This document shows, piece by piece, positions 47,984 to 58,676 of a stretch of 64,000 nt of DNA. Position 1 is the stretch's first letter; each line of letters begins with the position of its first letter. Below the pieces are notes generated by a model that was not told where the DNA came from, searched no databases, and worked only from the letters and a program-made list of their open reading frames with translations. The translations under genes were made by a program, and so were the position numbers. This DNA comes from Citrobacter sp. MGH106 (GTDB lineage Bacteria > Pseudomonadota > Gammaproteobacteria > Enterobacterales > Enterobacteriaceae): NCBI RefSeq assembly GCF_001037495.1, contig NZ_KQ089822.1, forward strand, positions 186,001 to 250,000. Reading direction: 5' to 3'.

Positions 47984-49144
47984 TTACTCGACAAAGATAT
48001 GCGGATAGAAGCGAGAGAGATCCTGAGTGATCAATGCCCGATCTTCGCGAATGCCGATCCCGGCAGGTTGATCGTTAATCAGCCAACTACCGATCAACAT
48101 GTAGCTGTCGCCAAACTTCGGTAGCTGATGGAACTGTTGTACGATCATTCCTTCTTCACCGTACGGACCTTCTACCGCTTCGATCGTTTTACCGTTCTCA
48201 ATGATGGATACGTTGGCACCTTCACGGGAGAAGATGGGCTTCACGACGAATTTTTCCATCTGCGGATAGTCGTCTTCGGCGAAATACGCAGGCAACAGGT
48301 TCGGATGGTTGGGGAACATTTCCCACAGCAGAGGCAATAGCGCTTTATTAGAGATAATGCTTTTCCAGGCCGGTTCCAGCCAGCGAACACCAGCGTCTTC
48401 CAGCTTGGTGGAGAACATCTCGCGCAGCATAAACTCCCACGGATAGAGCTTAAACAGGTTGGCAATAACCTGATCCTCTAAGTCTGTGAACTGACCTTTT
48501 TCGCCAAGGCCAATATCTTCGACATAGAGGAATTCGGTCGCGATTTCCGCCTCGGCCGCGCAATCCTGCAGATACTGAATAGTCCCGCGATCTTCGACGG
48601 TATCGCGACAGCAGGTCAGGTGCAGCAACTGAAAACCATACTGTTCGCGCAACTCGGTAAAGCGCTCAATCAGCTTTTCTTGCAGGCTGTTGAACTGATC
48701 GCTACCTTCCGGCAGGTTCCCTGCATTAAGCTGGTCTTCCAGCCAGATCCACTGGAAAAATGCGGCTTCGTACAGAGACGTTGGCGTATCAGCGTTGTTT
48801 TCCAGCAGCTTGGGTTCACCAGTGCCATCCCACGCCAGATCAAGGCGCGAATAGAGCGATGGTTGCTGGGTCTGCCAGGACTGGCGGACAAAGCCCCAGA
48901 CATGCTTGGGAATGCGAAACTTCGTCATCAGTTCATCACTGGCAATGACTTTTTCAACCGCTTTGAGACACATTTGGTGCAGCTCAGCAGTGACATCTTC
49001 CAGCTTTTCAACCTGAGCAAGCGTGAGCTTGTAGTAGGCGTCTTCACACCAGTATGGCTCGCCGTACATGGTGTGGAAGTTGAAACCGTATTCGGTGGCC
49101 TTATCGCGCCAGTCCGGGCGCTCGACAATACTGATTCTTTCCAT
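47984..49144 (-). CDS. ygiC: Glutathionylspermidine synthase-like ATP-grasp protein YgiC
   Basis: ATP-grasp C-N ligase-like protein with a GSP-synthetase C-terminal fold; the substrate is not established. 386 residues. Likely ATP and metal residues are in [15 protein letters not shown] and [18 protein letters not shown]. Follows ygiB by 5 bp in the tolC-ygiB-ygiC cluster. Confidence 0.93.
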   Translation of the reverse strand: MERISIVERPDWRDKATEYGFNFHTMYGEPYWCEDAYYKLTLAQVEKLEDVTAELHQMCLKAVEKVIASDELMTKFRIPKHVWGFVRQSWQTQQPSLYSRLDLAWDGTGEPKLLENNADTPTSLYEAAFFQWIWLEDQLNAGNLPEGSDQFNSLQEKLIERFTELREQYGFQLLHLTCCRDTVEDRGTIQYLQDCAAEAEIATEFLYVEDIGLGEKGQFTDLEDQVIANLFKLYPWEFMLREMFSTKLEDAGVRWLEPAWKSIISNKALLPLLWEMFPNHPNLLPAYFAEDDYPQMEKFVVKPIFSREGANVSIIENGKTIEAVEGPYGEEGMIVQQFHQLPKFGDSYMLIGSWLINDQPAGIGIREDRALITQDLSRFYPHIFVE

Positions 49145-49149
49145 GTAGA

Positions 49150-49827
49150 TCAGCCACCCATTGAACGTGTGGTGGTACCGCTTGCGCTACGCTGCATGGT
49201 GCTCTGTTTTGCCACAGACTCACCAAAACCACCGCGAGTTACGGTTGATGTGGTTGCCGGTTTTGGCGCCATTGCCGTTTTCGGTACGGTCATCGTGCGG
49301 CCTGGCTGTGCAGCGCCGTAGTTCTTACCACCTGCATCCGTATATTTGCCGTATGCCGGGCTGGCTGGGTTTTTCGAGCTGAAGAGAGGCTGCTGAGCGC
49401 CCATTCCGCCGCCCATCATACGACCCATCATATAACCCGCCATCAGCGGCATCCAGAAGCTGCCACTGCTTTGGTTCTGCGCCTGAGCCTGGCCTTCACC
49501 GGTCGGTGCCATACCTGCCTGTGCAGGTGCTTGCTGGCACTGGCCTTCGCCAAATTCAGCGATACAGTCTTCGCGAGTGGCGTATTTAGGCGCGGTACGT
49601 TCTGCTTCTTTCAGCGCGTTGTTGAATGCGGTAGTACATTCGGCGCTTTTACCCGGATTCGCTGCAGAGCAGTCATCTGCGTTTTGATAAAGCGAAACTG
49701 TTTCGTCACTCTTCTCACAGCCCGCCAGCATAAAGACAGCGGTCACTGCCAGAGCGACAGGAGTTAAATGGCGTGCGCTCCAGCTTTTGCGGAATGACGC
49801 GTGATGTATAGATTTTGTCCGTTTCAT
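49150..49827 (-). CDS. ygiB: DUF1190 lipoprotein YgiB
   Basis: Predicted lipoprotein of unknown function, cotranscribed with tolC in E. coli. 225 residues; the N-terminal hydrophobic segment ends in the lipobox LAGC. The Cys-containing [15 protein letters not shown] region is followed by a Gly/Met-rich stretch ([14 protein letters not shown]) and a low-complexity Thr/Ser/Ala-rich C-terminus. Confidence 0.92.
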   Translation of the reverse strand: MKRTKSIHHASFRKSWSARHLTPVALAVTAVFMLAGCEKSDETVSLYQNADDCSAANPGKSAECTTAFNNALKEAERTAPKYATREDCIAEFGEGQCQQAPAQAGMAPTGEGQAQAQNQSSGSFWMPLMAGYMMGRMMGGGMGAQQPLFSSKNPASPAYGKYTDAGGKNYGAAQPGRTMTVPKTAMAPKPATTSTVTRGGFGESVAKQSTMQRSASGTTTRSMGG

Positions 49828-49948
49828 TTATGTCTTCCAGGACCCAGTAGTAAATACTGCTCAGAATAGTGGATGACTGGTCGAAATTGAAGCGGGAAGA
49901 GGCGAGAATGCGGAAGAAGGGGCGGATCTTTACGTTGCCTTACGTTCA

Positions 49949-49968
49949 GACGGGGCCGAAGCCCCGTC
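49949..49968 (-). terminator. Hairpin after tolC
   Basis: GACGGGGC and GCCCCGTC pair perfectly around a loop that reads TTCG on the minus strand, 8 bp after the tolC stop. No strong T-run follows, so read-through into ygiB is likely. Confidence 0.6.
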
Positions 49969-49975
49969 ATCAGCA

Positions 49976-51460
49976 TCAGTTACGGAACGGGTTGTTGCCG
50001 TTACTGCTGCTGGTTGTACGTGCTGCAGTCGGCTGGGCCGCTGGCGCCGCGTTATTCGCGGTATAGCCATCAGCAGCTGCGTCTTGCTGTGAGTTTTCCG
50101 GTGCAACCGCTTCGGGCGCGGTAGAAATCGGTTTGCCCAACGTATTATTCAACGCTACCAGATCCTGCTCGTTTAACGTACCGAGCGCAGACTTGATGTT
50201 TAACTGGTTGATCAGATAGGTATAACGCGCATTAGCTAACTGTTGCTTAGCGTTGTACAGCGTGGTGGTTGCGTCCAACACATCCACGATAGTACGTGTA
50301 CCCACGGAATAGCCTGCTTCCATCGCATCTAAAGAGCTTTGCGCAGAGACAACCGCTTGTTTGTACGCATTAATGCTACTGATAGAAGCATTGATGTTGT
50401 TGAAGGATGAACGGACGGTCTGCACCACGCTACGGTGTGCGCTCTCCAACTGCTCACTCGCGCCAACAAAGTTGTACTGCGCTTGTTTCACCTGAGAGTT
50501 AACCATCCCGCCCTGGTACAGCGGCAGTGAGAAGCTCAGACCGATTTTGTTCTGGCCCATATTGCTATCGTCGTACTGGGAACCAGTAGCACCACGGGTT
50601 TTAGAACCGCTGTAAGAGGTGTCGGAAACACCGGTAGAGGCGGTTAAATCCAGGGTCGGTAAATGACCGTCCTGCGCAAGACGAATTTGTTCACGTGCCA
50701 GGTCCTGGCTTAAACGCGCCTGCAATAAGGTCAGGTTGCGGTTTTCCGCTTCTTTCAGCAGGGCATTAACCGCCTGCGGTTTGTTGGTTTTAAAGCCATC
50801 AACGTTCAGCGAAGCCAGTTCCGGATAGTAGTTACCGGTTACCTGGCGCAGTTGTTCTACTGCGTTATCCAGATTGTTACGTGCGGTAACTTCATTTGCC
50901 AGTACGGTATCGTATTGTGAACGGGCGTTCTGCACATCAGTGATGGCGACCAGACCAACATTAAAACGCTGAGTGGTCTGATCTAACTGACGGTAGACGG
51001 CATCTTTCTGTGCCTGGGTGTAAGAAAGCACGTCGATTGCGTTCAATACGTTAAAATAGGCTGTGGCAGTGTTCAGGATCAGCGTTTGCTGATCGGTCTG
51101 ATAAGTTACGTCCTGGATGCCTGCTGATTTTTCTTGCAGCGTCAGGGCGCGCCATTTCGACATATCGAAAAGAGACTGAGTCAACTGCAACGACGCGCTG
51201 GTGGCGTTGGAGTTAACGCCGTTTGCGTCACGGTAGCCATTGCTGTAGGTGTAATCGGCACCTAAACCCAGTTGCGGCAGTAAAGGACTACGCGCTTCGT
51301 TAATTTTTTCGAATGCAGCATCGCGATCGGCGGCGGATTTACGTAATTCCGGGTTGCTCAGGCGTGCTTGCTGATAAACCTGCATCAGGTTTTCTGCCTG
51401 GCTCAAAGCACTGAACCCCGACAGGCTCAGGCCGATAAGGATGGGGAGCAATTTCTTCAT
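49976..51460 (-). CDS. tolC: Outer-membrane efflux and secretion channel TolC
   Basis: Trimeric outer-membrane channel-tunnel for AcrAB and other efflux pumps and for type I secretion. ATG 51460 is chosen because AAGGA is 6 nt upstream; it gives 494 residues with a signal peptide ending SQA before ENLMQVYQQA. The internal duplication typical of TolC is visible. The Gln/Ala/Pro-rich C-terminal tail is non-conserved. A mar/sox/rob box lies upstream. Confidence 0.98.
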   Translation of the reverse strand: MKKLLPILIGLSLSGFSALSQAENLMQVYQQARLSNPELRKSAADRDAAFEKINEARSPLLPQLGLGADYTYSNGYRDANGVNSNATSASLQLTQSLFDMSKWRALTLQEKSAGIQDVTYQTDQQTLILNTATAYFNVLNAIDVLSYTQAQKDAVYRQLDQTTQRFNVGLVAITDVQNARSQYDTVLANEVTARNNLDNAVEQLRQVTGNYYPELASLNVDGFKTNKPQAVNALLKEAENRNLTLLQARLSQDLAREQIRLAQDGHLPTLDLTASTGVSDTSYSGSKTRGATGSQYDDSNMGQNKIGLSFSLPLYQGGMVNSQVKQAQYNFVGASEQLESAHRSVVQTVRSSFNNINASISSINAYKQAVVSAQSSLDAMEAGYSVGTRTIVDVLDATTTLYNAKQQLANARYTYLINQLNIKSALGTLNEQDLVALNNTLGKPISTAPEAVAPENSQQDAAADGYTANNAAPAAQPTAARTTSSSNGNNPFRN

Positions 51461-51546
51461 TTGCATTCCTTGTTGTGAAGCAGTATTTAGCGCTGATCAA
51501 ATTGTAAAAATAATTGCTGATTCTAGCAGAATCCGCCACTTCAAAA

Positions 51547-51565
51547 AGTTGGCGTTACGTGCCAT
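51547..51565 (-). promoter_or_regulatory. mar/sox/rob box of tolC
   Basis: On the minus strand ATGGCACGTAACGCCAACT fits the marbox consensus AYnGCACnnWnnRYYAAAY with one mismatch among the fixed bases, about 87 bp upstream of the tolC start, as in E. coli. Confidence 0.7.
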
Positions 51566-51665
51566 ACGGCGTTAATTTGCATCAATTTAACACAAGGGCG
51601 CTCAAACAGCAGTCAAACGACCTTGAAATTCACATTTTAATCACTATTGGTATCAGGACAGCACG

Positions 51666-52298
51666 ATGCGTAAACCAGACAACTTGCCAATGACTTTCAC
51701 TAAAAATGATGTAGAAATTATTGCACGAGAAACGCTATACCGCGGTTTTTTTTCACTGGATCTTTATCGGTTCCGCCATCGACTGTTTAACGGCGGAATG
51801 AGTGAAGAGGTAAAGCGCGAAATTTTTGAGCGCGGACATGCGGCAGTCTTGCTACCCTTTGACCCTAAGCGGGACGAAGTTGTACTGGTTGAGCAGATTC
51901 GTATCGCGGCATATGACACCAGCGAAAGCCCGTGGCTACTGGAAATGGTGGCTGGGATGATCGAAGAAGGTGAGACCGTTGAGGATGTTGCCCGCCGTGA
52001 AGCAATGGAAGAAGCTGGACTGGATGTGAAGCGGACGAAGCCCGTTCTGAGCTATCTGGCAAGCCCTGGTGGCACCAGTGAGCGCCTGTCTATTTTGGTA
52101 GGTGAAGTGGACGCCACGACCGCAAGCGGGATCCACGGTCTGGCGGATGAAAACGAAGATATTCGTGTTCATGTGGTTAGCCGGGAACAGGCTTACCAGT
52201 GGGTAGAAGAGGGGATAATCGACAACGCGGCCTCTGTCATCGCTTTGCAATGGTTACAGCTGCACTATCAAGAGTTAAAAACTGAGTGGAAAAAATGA
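51666..52298 (+). CDS. nudF: ADP-ribose pyrophosphatase
   Basis: Nudix hydrolase splitting ADP-ribose to AMP and ribose 5-phosphate. 210 residues with the complete Nudix box [20 protein letters not shown] followed by AGL. Its stop overlaps the yqiB ATG (ATGA). First gene of nudF-yqiB-cpdA-yqiA-parE, divergent from tolC. Confidence 0.97.
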   Translation: MRKPDNLPMTFTKNDVEIIARETLYRGFFSLDLYRFRHRLFNGGMSEEVKREIFERGHAAVLLPFDPKRDEVVLVEQIRIAAYDTSESPWLLEMVAGMIEEGETVEDVARREAMEEAGLDVKRTKPVLSYLASPGGTSERLSILVGEVDATTASGIHGLADENEDIRVHVVSREQAYQWVEEGIIDNAASVIALQWLQLHYQELKTEWKK

Positions 52299-52717
52299 AG
52301 CGTTACACACCTGACTTCCCTGAAATGATGCGTCTGTGCGAGACCAACTTTTCGCAATTGCGCCGCCTGTTGCCGCGCAATGACGCAGCCGGCGAAACAG
52401 TGAGCTATCAGGTGGCAAACGCACAATATCGGTTAACGATTGTTGAATCGACCCGATACACTACGCTTGTTGCGATCGAACAGACGGCGCCAGCCGTTAC
52501 TTACTGGAGCCTGCCATCGCTGACCGTACGCCTGTATCATGATGCGAGGGTGGCTGAAGTGTGTTCAAGCCAGCAGATCTTTCGCTTCAAAGCGCGGTAT
52601 GATTATCCAAATAAAAAGTTGCATCAACGCGACGAAAAGCATCAAATTAATCAGTTTCTGGCCGACTGGTTACGGTACTGTTTAGCACATGGAGCGATGG
52701 CGATTCCGGTTTATTAG
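52295..52717 (+). CDS. yqiB: DUF1249 family protein YqiB
   Basis: Conserved gamma-proteobacterial protein of unknown function. ATG 52295 gives 140 residues as in E. coli ([16 protein letters not shown]). The C-terminal half has [19 protein letters not shown] and [18 protein letters not shown]. Translationally coupled to nudF. Confidence 0.94.
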   Translation: MKRYTPDFPEMMRLCETNFSQLRRLLPRNDAAGETVSYQVANAQYRLTIVESTRYTTLVAIEQTAPAVTYWSLPSLTVRLYHDARVAEVCSSQQIFRFKARYDYPNKKLHQRDEKHQINQFLADWLRYCLAHGAMAIPVY

Positions 52718-52741
52718 CGTCGTGAAACCTAAGGACACCAT

Positions 52742-53569
52742 TTGGAAAGCCTGTTAACCCTTCCTTTGGCTGGTGAGGCCAGAGTCAGGATCTTACAAAT
52801 TACAGATACTCACCTGTTTGCCGAAAAGCATGAAACGCTGCTGGGTGTGAATACCTGGGATAGCTATCAGTCCGTACTGGATGCAATACATGCTGAGTCG
52901 CCTGAATACGATCTGATCGTGGCGACTGGAGATTTGGCGCAGGATCAATCCGCTGCGGCTTATCAGCACTTTGCTGAGGGCATCGCAAGTTTTCGTGCGC
53001 CCTGCGTTTGGTTGCCAGGCAATCATGATTTTCAGCCGGCAATGTACAGCGCCCTTCAGGAGGCAGGAATTTCCCCTGCCAAGCGCGTCTTCATTGGCGA
53101 ACAGTGGCAAATTTTGTTGCTGGATAGCCAGGTTTTCGGCGTCCCACATGGTGAGTTAAGCGAATTTCAGCTCGAATGGCTGGAGCGCAAACTCGCTGAT
53201 GTGCCAGAGCGTAATACCTTGCTGCTTTTGCATCATCATCCACTTCCTGCGGGATGCAGTTGGCTCGATCAGCACAGCCTGCGTAACGCTGCCGAACTGG
53301 ACAACGTGCTGGTGAACTATCCGCGCGCAAAGTACCTGCTCTGTGGGCATATTCATCAGGAACTGGACCTTGACTGGAACGGACGCCGCCTGCTGGCTAC
53401 GCCGTCGACCTGCGTGCAGTTTAAGCCTCATTGTTCCAATTTCACGTTAGATACGATAAGCCCAGGCTGGCGTACGCTGGAACTTTTTGCTGACGGTACA
53501 CTGCAAACCCAGGTCTGTCGTCTGCAGGGTAATCGGTTCCACCCTGATACAGCTTCAGAAGGTTATTGA
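52742..53569 (+). CDS. cpdA: 3',5'-cyclic-AMP phosphodiesterase
   Basis: Hydrolyses cAMP, limiting CRP signalling. 275 residues from a TTG start (52742), as in E. coli, with AAGGA upstream. The metallophosphoesterase motifs are complete: DTHLF, GDLAQD, GNHD, LLLHHHP and CGHIHQE. Its stop overlaps the yqiA ATG. Confidence 0.97.
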   Translation: MESLLTLPLAGEARVRILQITDTHLFAEKHETLLGVNTWDSYQSVLDAIHAESPEYDLIVATGDLAQDQSAAAYQHFAEGIASFRAPCVWLPGNHDFQPAMYSALQEAGISPAKRVFIGEQWQILLLDSQVFGVPHGELSEFQLEWLERKLADVPERNTLLLLHHHPLPAGCSWLDQHSLRNAAELDNVLVNYPRAKYLLCGHIHQELDLDWNGRRLLATPSTCVQFKPHCSNFTLDTISPGWRTLELFADGTLQTQVCRLQGNRFHPDTASEGY

Positions 53570-54150
53570 TGTCTACGCTCCTCTATCTACACGGATTTAA
53601 TAGCTCGCCTCGCTCTGCGAAAGCATGCCTGCTGAAAAGCTGGCTGGCGGAGCATCATCCGCACGTTGAGATGATCGTACCGCAACTGCCACCGTATCCT
53701 GCCCAGGCGGCAGAAATGCTGGAATCTATTATCCTTGAGCATGGCGGAGAGTCGCTGGGGATTGTCGGTTCTTCTTTGGGGGGCTATTACGCCACCTGGC
53801 TGTCGCAATGTTTTATGCTGCCTGCAGTGGTGGTGAACCCCGCTGTGCGGCCTTATGAACTGCTGGTTGACTACCTCGGCCAAAACGAGAACCCCTACAC
53901 CGGGCAGCAATATGTGCTAGAGTCTCGCCATATTTACGATCTTAAAGTCATGCAGATTGACCCGCTGGAAGCGCCGGATTTGCTCTGGTTGCTACAACAA
54001 ACGGGCGATGAAGTGTTGGACTACCGCCAGGCGGTGGCGTATTACGCCTCCTGCCGTCAGACAGTTATTGAGGGCGGGAATCACGCATTCACGGGCTTCA
54101 AAGATTATTTCAACCAGATTGTCGATTTCCTTGGACTGCACAGTTTCTGA
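53569..54150 (+). CDS. yqiA: Esterase YqiA, alpha/beta hydrolase
   Basis: Small alpha/beta hydrolase with esterase activity in E. coli. 193 residues from ATG 53569. The nucleophile is Ser in GSSLGGYYA; the oxyanion region is YLHGFNSSP, and the catalytic His is in EGGNHAF. Overlaps cpdA by one base; parE follows after 28 bp. Confidence 0.95.
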   Translation: MSTLLYLHGFNSSPRSAKACLLKSWLAEHHPHVEMIVPQLPPYPAQAAEMLESIILEHGGESLGIVGSSLGGYYATWLSQCFMLPAVVVNPAVRPYELLVDYLGQNENPYTGQQYVLESRHIYDLKVMQIDPLEAPDLLWLLQQTGDEVLDYRQAVAYYASCRQTVIEGGNHAFTGFKDYFNQIVDFLGLHSF

Positions 54151-54178
54151 CGATCAATTCGAATTGCTAATTTAAACC

Positions 54179-56071
54179 ATGACGCAAACTTATAACGCTG
54201 ATGCCATTGAGGTACTCACTGGGCTTGAGCCGGTACGCCGTCGCCCAGGGATGTACACCGATACGACCCGTCCTAACCATCTTGGGCAGGAAGTTATTGA
54301 TAACAGTGTGGATGAAGCACTGGCGGGCCACGCAAAACGCGTGGACGTGATTTTACATGCCGATCAATCACTGGAAGTCATTGATGACGGACGCGGCATG
54401 CCGGTGGATATTCACCCTGAAGAAGGCGTTCCGGCGGTCGAACTGATCCTGTGCCGCCTGCATGCGGGCGGTAAGTTCTCCAATAAGAACTACCAGTTTT
54501 CCGGCGGTTTGCATGGGGTCGGTATTTCCGTAGTCAACGCGCTTTCAAAGCGTGTGGAAGTGAATGTGCGCCGCGATGGGCAGGTCTACAACATCGCGTT
54601 TGAAAACGGCGACAAAGTACAGGATTTACAGGTGGTCGGTACCTGCGGTAAACGCAATACCGGTACCAGCGTGCACTTTTGGCCGGATGAAAGCTTCTTT
54701 GACAGCCCTCGTTTTTCTGTTTCTCGCTTAACGCATGTGCTGAAAGCTAAAGCGGTTCTGTGCCCTGGCGTTGAAATCACGTTTAAGGATGAGGTCAACA
54801 ACAGCGAGCAGCGCTGGTGCTACCAGGACGGTCTGAATGATTACCTGTGCGAAGCCGTTAATGGTTTACCAACGCTGCCAGAAAAACCGTTTATCGGTAA
54901 TTTTAGCGGTGAAACAGAGACCGTTGACTGGGCGCTGCTCTGGCTACCGGAAGGCGGTGAGCTGCTGACTGAAAGCTACGTCAACCTGATCCCTACCATG
55001 CAGGGTGGTACGCACGTCAATGGCCTGCGTCAGGGGTTACTGGATGCAATGCGTGAATTCTGTGAATACCGCAATATTTTGCCGCGCGGCGTGAAACTGT
55101 CGGCGGAAGATATCTGGGACCGTTGTGCTTACGTGCTGTCGGTAAAAATGCAGGACCCGCAGTTCGCCGGCCAAACTAAAGAACGCCTTTCTTCGCGTCA
55201 GTGCGCGGCATTTGTCTCTGGCGTGGTGAAAGATGCCTTCAGCCTGTGGCTGAATCAGAACGTGCAGTCAGCAGAACTCCTGGCCGAAATGGCCATTTCC
55301 AGCGCCCAGCGTCGCCTGCGCGCAGCGAAAAAAGTGGTGCGTAAAAAGCTCACCAGCGGTCCGGCGTTGCCGGGTAAGCTGGCGGACTGCACCGCGCAGG
55401 ATCTTAATCGTACAGAGCTGTTTCTGGTGGAAGGGGACTCGGCAGGCGGATCGGCCAAGCAGGCGCGCGATCGTGAATACCAGGCGATCATGCCGCTGAA
55501 AGGTAAGATCCTCAACACCTGGGAAGTCTCTTCTGATGAAGTGCTGGCATCCCAGGAAGTACATGACATTTCGGTGGCGATCGGTATCGATCCGGACAGC
55601 GACGATCTGAGCCAGCTGCGCTACGGCAAGATCTGTATCCTGGCGGATGCGGACTCCGATGGCCTGCACATTGCGACGCTGCTTTGCGCGTTGTTTGTGA
55701 AGCATTTCCGCACGCTGGTCAAACATGGACACGTCTATGTGGCGTTGCCACCATTATACCGTATCGATCTCGGTAAAGAGGTCTATTACGCTCTGACGGA
55801 AGAAGAGAAAGCAGGCGTACTGGAGCAGTTGAAGCGTAAGAAAGGCAAGCCGAACGTTCAGCGCTTTAAAGGTCTGGGTGAAATGAACCCGATGCAGCTT
55901 CGTGAAACTACGCTTGATCCGAACACCCGTCGCCTGGTGCAACTTATCATTGATGACGAGGACGATCAGCGTACTAACGCGATGATGGATATGTTGCTGG
56001 CTAAGAAGCGTTCTGAAGACCGCCGCAACTGGTTGCAGGAAAAAGGCGACCTGGCGGATCTCGAAGGGTAG
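54179..56071 (+). CDS. parE: DNA topoisomerase IV subunit B
   Basis: ATPase subunit of topoisomerase IV, which decatenates chromosomes with ParC. 630 residues, as in E. coli. The GHKL ATPase motifs are visible (VIDNSVDEAL, DDGRGMPVD, GGLHGVGISVVNAL). The Toprim region has FLVEGDSAGGSAKQARDREY and ILADADSDGLH. The ribosome site is weak; coupling to the upstream genes is likely. Confidence 0.98.
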   Translation: MTQTYNADAIEVLTGLEPVRRRPGMYTDTTRPNHLGQEVIDNSVDEALAGHAKRVDVILHADQSLEVIDDGRGMPVDIHPEEGVPAVELILCRLHAGGKFSNKNYQFSGGLHGVGISVVNALSKRVEVNVRRDGQVYNIAFENGDKVQDLQVVGTCGKRNTGTSVHFWPDESFFDSPRFSVSRLTHVLKAKAVLCPGVEITFKDEVNNSEQRWCYQDGLNDYLCEAVNGLPTLPEKPFIGNFSGETETVDWALLWLPEGGELLTESYVNLIPTMQGGTHVNGLRQGLLDAMREFCEYRNILPRGVKLSAEDIWDRCAYVLSVKMQDPQFAGQTKERLSSRQCAAFVSGVVKDAFSLWLNQNVQSAELLAEMAISSAQRRLRAAKKVVRKKLTSGPALPGKLADCTAQDLNRTELFLVEGDSAGGSAKQARDREYQAIMPLKGKILNTWEVSSDEVLASQEVHDISVAIGIDPDSDDLSQLRYGKICILADADSDGLHIATLLCALFVKHFRTLVKHGHVYVALPPLYRIDLGKEVYYALTEEEKAGVLEQLKRKKGKPNVQRFKGLGEMNPMQLRETTLDPNTRRLVQLIIDDEDDQRTNAMMDMLLAKKRSEDRRNWLQEKGDLADLEG

Positions 56072-56081
56072 AGCGGCATTG

Positions 56082-56158
56082 TGTAGGCCGGATTAGGCGG
56101 TTTAAGCCGCCATCCGGCAATATGCTAATGCCTGATGGCGCTGTGCTCATCCGGCCTT
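56082..56158. repeat. BIME (two REP units) between parE and ygiN
   Basis: GTAGGCCGGATTAGGCGG with CCGCCATCCGGC, then GCCTGATGGCGC with CATCCGGCC, between convergent genes. Confidence 0.85.
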
Positions 56159-56175
56159 GCGGCCATGACGAAAAA

Positions 56176-56490
56176 TTAAATACCAGATTCCAGAATACGA
56201 ATATTCATGTCCAGCACATCGCCTTTTACGGCTTCGCTGTAGGCTTTCATATGTGGGGTTTGCAAATGTGCTTCAAGATGCGCGATGCTTTCCCACTGTT
56301 CAATCATCACGATGGAATCAGGTGCCATAGTCTGAAAACTCACACCTGCGGCATGATCCACCATCGGTGCATAGCCGTGGCAACCCTCTTCCTTCAGTAC
56401 GGTCGGAACGATTTTGGCAAACTGGTCCAGTACCGCCTGACGGTGATGTTGACCTGGACGTGTGCGGATTTCTGCAATGACTGTAAGCAT
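56176..56490 (-). CDS. ygiN: Quinol monooxygenase YgiN
   Basis: ABM-fold monooxygenase, shown in E. coli to oxidise menadiol. 104 residues with MLTVIAEIRTRPGQHHRQAV and the IEQWESIAHLEAHL motif. AAGGAG precedes the ATG. Paired functionally with the quinone reductase MdaB upstream, forming a quinone redox pair. Confidence 0.94.
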   Translation of the reverse strand: MLTVIAEIRTRPGQHHRQAVLDQFAKIVPTVLKEEGCHGYAPMVDHAAGVSFQTMAPDSIVMIEQWESIAHLEAHLQTPHMKAYSEAVKGDVLDMNIRILESGI

Positions 56491-56524
56491 GGTTAACTCC
56501 TTCTATAACCGGCATTCTTCAGGC

Positions 56525-56618
56525 TGTAGCTGCGTTTACTCGTCCAAATCACATACTTGAGTAAGCTTATCGGGACTCGCTCGTTTACCGCCTTGCTGCA
56601 ACTCGAATTATTTGGGTC
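56525..56618. repeat. Dispersed repeat of about 95 bp, copy B (mdaB-ygiN gap)
   Basis: Same element as 17441-17533: GTAGCTGCGTTTACTCGTCC at the left end and CCGCCTTGCTGCAACTCGAA near the right. It lies between the stop of mdaB and the start of ygiN, inside a minus-strand gene pair, as copy A lies between dnaG and rpoD. Confidence 0.6.
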
Positions 56619-56635
56619 TAATTTTGAATAACTAG

Positions 56636-57217
56636 TTAACCAAAAATCTCGGTCAGATGCTTGCGATATTCTGCGATATAACGCGGGACATCCGGCATTT
56701 TGATCACATCATTGGTGATAAACGTCGGCAGCGATTCCATTCCCAGGAACTGGTTTGCTTTATGGAACGGCAAATACACGCCATCAACGCCAACGCCATG
56801 GAAGAACTGGTCTTTTTCAGTGAAAGCTTCCATTGGCGCGTTCCAGGTCAGGGACAGCATGTATTTTTTTCCCTGAATCAATCCACCAGAACCGTACTTT
56901 TTAGAAGCATCTGAACGTGTGCGACCATCGCTTGCATACAGCGTACCGTGTCCTGCAGTGAAAACATCATCGATGTATTTTTTCACCGTCCATGGAGCAC
57001 CCATCCACCAGCCCGGCATTTGCCAGATAACCGCATCTGCCCAGACGAAGTTCTGCACTTCTGTTTGTACGTCATAATCGCTGTCAGCGCGTACAACTTT
57101 AACATCATGCCCGAGGTCGCGCAGGATGCCGTCCGCGACCTCGGTCAGGGTGTCATTCAGTTGACCATTGGAATGGCCGAATTTTTTCGCACCGTTGATA
57201 ATCAGAATGTTGCTCAT
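56636..57217 (-). CDS. mdaB: NADPH-quinone reductase MdaB (modulator of drug activity B)
   Basis: Flavodoxin-fold, FAD-dependent two-electron reductase of quinones. 193 residues, as in E. coli. Flavin-binding N-terminus ILIINGAKKFGHSNGQLN; WQMPGWWMGAPWTVKKYIDDV and SLTWNAPMEAF line the active site. Lies 109 bp after qseC; the E. coli ygiZ gene usual in this gap is absent. Confidence 0.96.
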   Translation of the reverse strand: MSNILIINGAKKFGHSNGQLNDTLTEVADGILRDLGHDVKVVRADSDYDVQTEVQNFVWADAVIWQMPGWWMGAPWTVKKYIDDVFTAGHGTLYASDGRTRSDASKKYGSGGLIQGKKYMLSLTWNAPMEAFTEKDQFFHGVGVDGVYLPFHKANQFLGMESLPTFITNDVIKMPDVPRYIAEYRKHLTEIFG

Positions 57218-57326
57218 TTTTCGTCCTCAAGAATATACGTTTGAAGGCGATTTTACCTCCACCAGTGGCGCGGTGAAATTAGCAAAATGTGCAAAGTCTT
57301 TTGCATTATTAGCAATAATATTGTTG

Positions 57327-58676
57327 CTACCAGCTGATTTTTGCTTCAAACCCGCCTTCCGGAGCGTTGCCAAACGAGGCTGACATCCCGTGTAAAGTCG
57401 CAATACGACGGACGATCGACAGACCCAGACCGCTACCAGTAACGCTTTGTCCCGGCGGGCGATAGAAACGCTCACCAATGTGCGCCAGGACTTCCGCTGC
57501 CACGCCTGGACCGTTATCTTTGACGCTAAAAAATTGGGCATTGAGCGTCACTTCCACAATGCTACCCTGGGGACTATAACGAATCGCATTATCCAGCAGA
57601 TTGCGTACCATCAGGCTGAGTAAGAGTGGCTGACCGGTACGCTTAACGTTGTGTGCGTTAATCTGCAAACGCACGTCGATATGAGCCAGCTGAGCCGGGT
57701 GGTAAATGTCCATAACGGCGGACTGCAACAACTCCTCCAGTGGGATGTCTGCTACATCCTGCAGATTGTCGAGGGAGTCGAGTCGTGAAAGCGTCAGCAG
57801 CTGATCAACCAGACGCGTGGCGCGCTCAATGCCTGCGTGAAGCTGCAGGAGCGCTTTTTCTCGCGTTTGCGGGTCATCATCTGACAGTTGCACCACTTCA
57901 GTTTGCACCTTCAACGCGGTTAATGGGCTGCGTAGCTCATGGGCTGCGTCGGAGGTGAAACGCCGTTCGCGGACCATCATAGAGTGTGTGCGGGTAAATA
58001 GCTGATTGAGGGACTCGACCAGTGGTCGCACTTCGCTTGGCACGCATTTAGGATCGAGAGGTTCTTGCGATTCAGGGGAACGCCAGCGCAGGGCCTGCGC
58101 TAGTTTTTTTAACGGCCTGAGTTCACGGCTGAGCATGACCACCAGAATAAGCAACATCAGCGGGAGCGCAATAAGCCACGGGGTTAATTGTGCGGTAACA
58201 ATCGCCAGTGCCATATCCTCCCGGTATTCCCACTCCTGACCGACCACGATGCGATATTTACCATCCGCAGAGTTCAGCCACAGAAAGCGCCATCGGTCGT
58301 TGTCCCCATTGAGCTGACCATCACTAAACCCTTCCCGGCGGTAGCTGTAGGGAATATCCTGGCCATTGTCGCCATCGTGCAGCACCATTTTTCCGTCGGT
58401 GGAGTAGATAGCAAACGCCAACGCGTCGTCATCAATATGACCGTGCTTCAGCTTCTTCGGCGTGCGGGCCATATCACGCGAGGCGGTGACGTCGCTGATA
58501 TCCAGCGTACTTAGCCGTTTGGCGAACAGCATCAGCTGTGTATCAAACAGTTCGTCTACGTTATCCGTTGTCTGTTTCCAGGCGACAAAGCTGGAGATTG
58601 CCCAGGTTATCGAGGCCAGGATAAGGAAAATAAGTGTGAGCCTGACGCGCAGACTGAGACGTTGTGTGAGTTTCAT
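57327..58676 (-). CDS. qseC: Sensor histidine kinase QseC
   Basis: Membrane sensor kinase reported to respond to autoinducer-3 and catecholamines and to signal to QseB. 449 residues: a first membrane helix (about 12-32), a periplasmic sensor region, a second helix (about 160-180), HAMP, then the H-box [15 protein letters not shown] with the phospho-accepting His, and the ATPase boxes [17 protein letters not shown] and GSGLGLSIV. Overlaps qseB by 4 bp. Confidence 0.96.
   Translation of the reverse strand: MKLTQRLSLRVRLTLIFLILASITWAISSFVAWKQTTDNVDELFDTQLMLFAKRLSTLDISDVTASRDMARTPKKLKHGHIDDDALAFAIYSTDGKMVLHDGDNGQDIPYSYRREGFSDGQLNGDNDRWRFLWLNSADGKYRIVVGQEWEYREDMALAIVTAQLTPWLIALPLMLLILVVMLSRELRPLKKLAQALRWRSPESQEPLDPKCVPSEVRPLVESLNQLFTRTHSMMVRERRFTSDAAHELRSPLTALKVQTEVVQLSDDDPQTREKALLQLHAGIERATRLVDQLLTLSRLDSLDNLQDVADIPLEELLQSAVMDIYHPAQLAHIDVRLQINAHNVKRTGQPLLLSLMVRNLLDNAIRYSPQGSIVEVTLNAQFFSVKDNGPGVAAEVLAHIGERFYRPPGQSVTGSGLGLSIVRRIATLHGMSASFGNAPEGGFEAKISW

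Noticed and set aside
48620-49321. Open frame of 233 codons antisense to ygiC/ygiB
   Set aside because: It is antisense to two conserved genes and has no recognisable domain.
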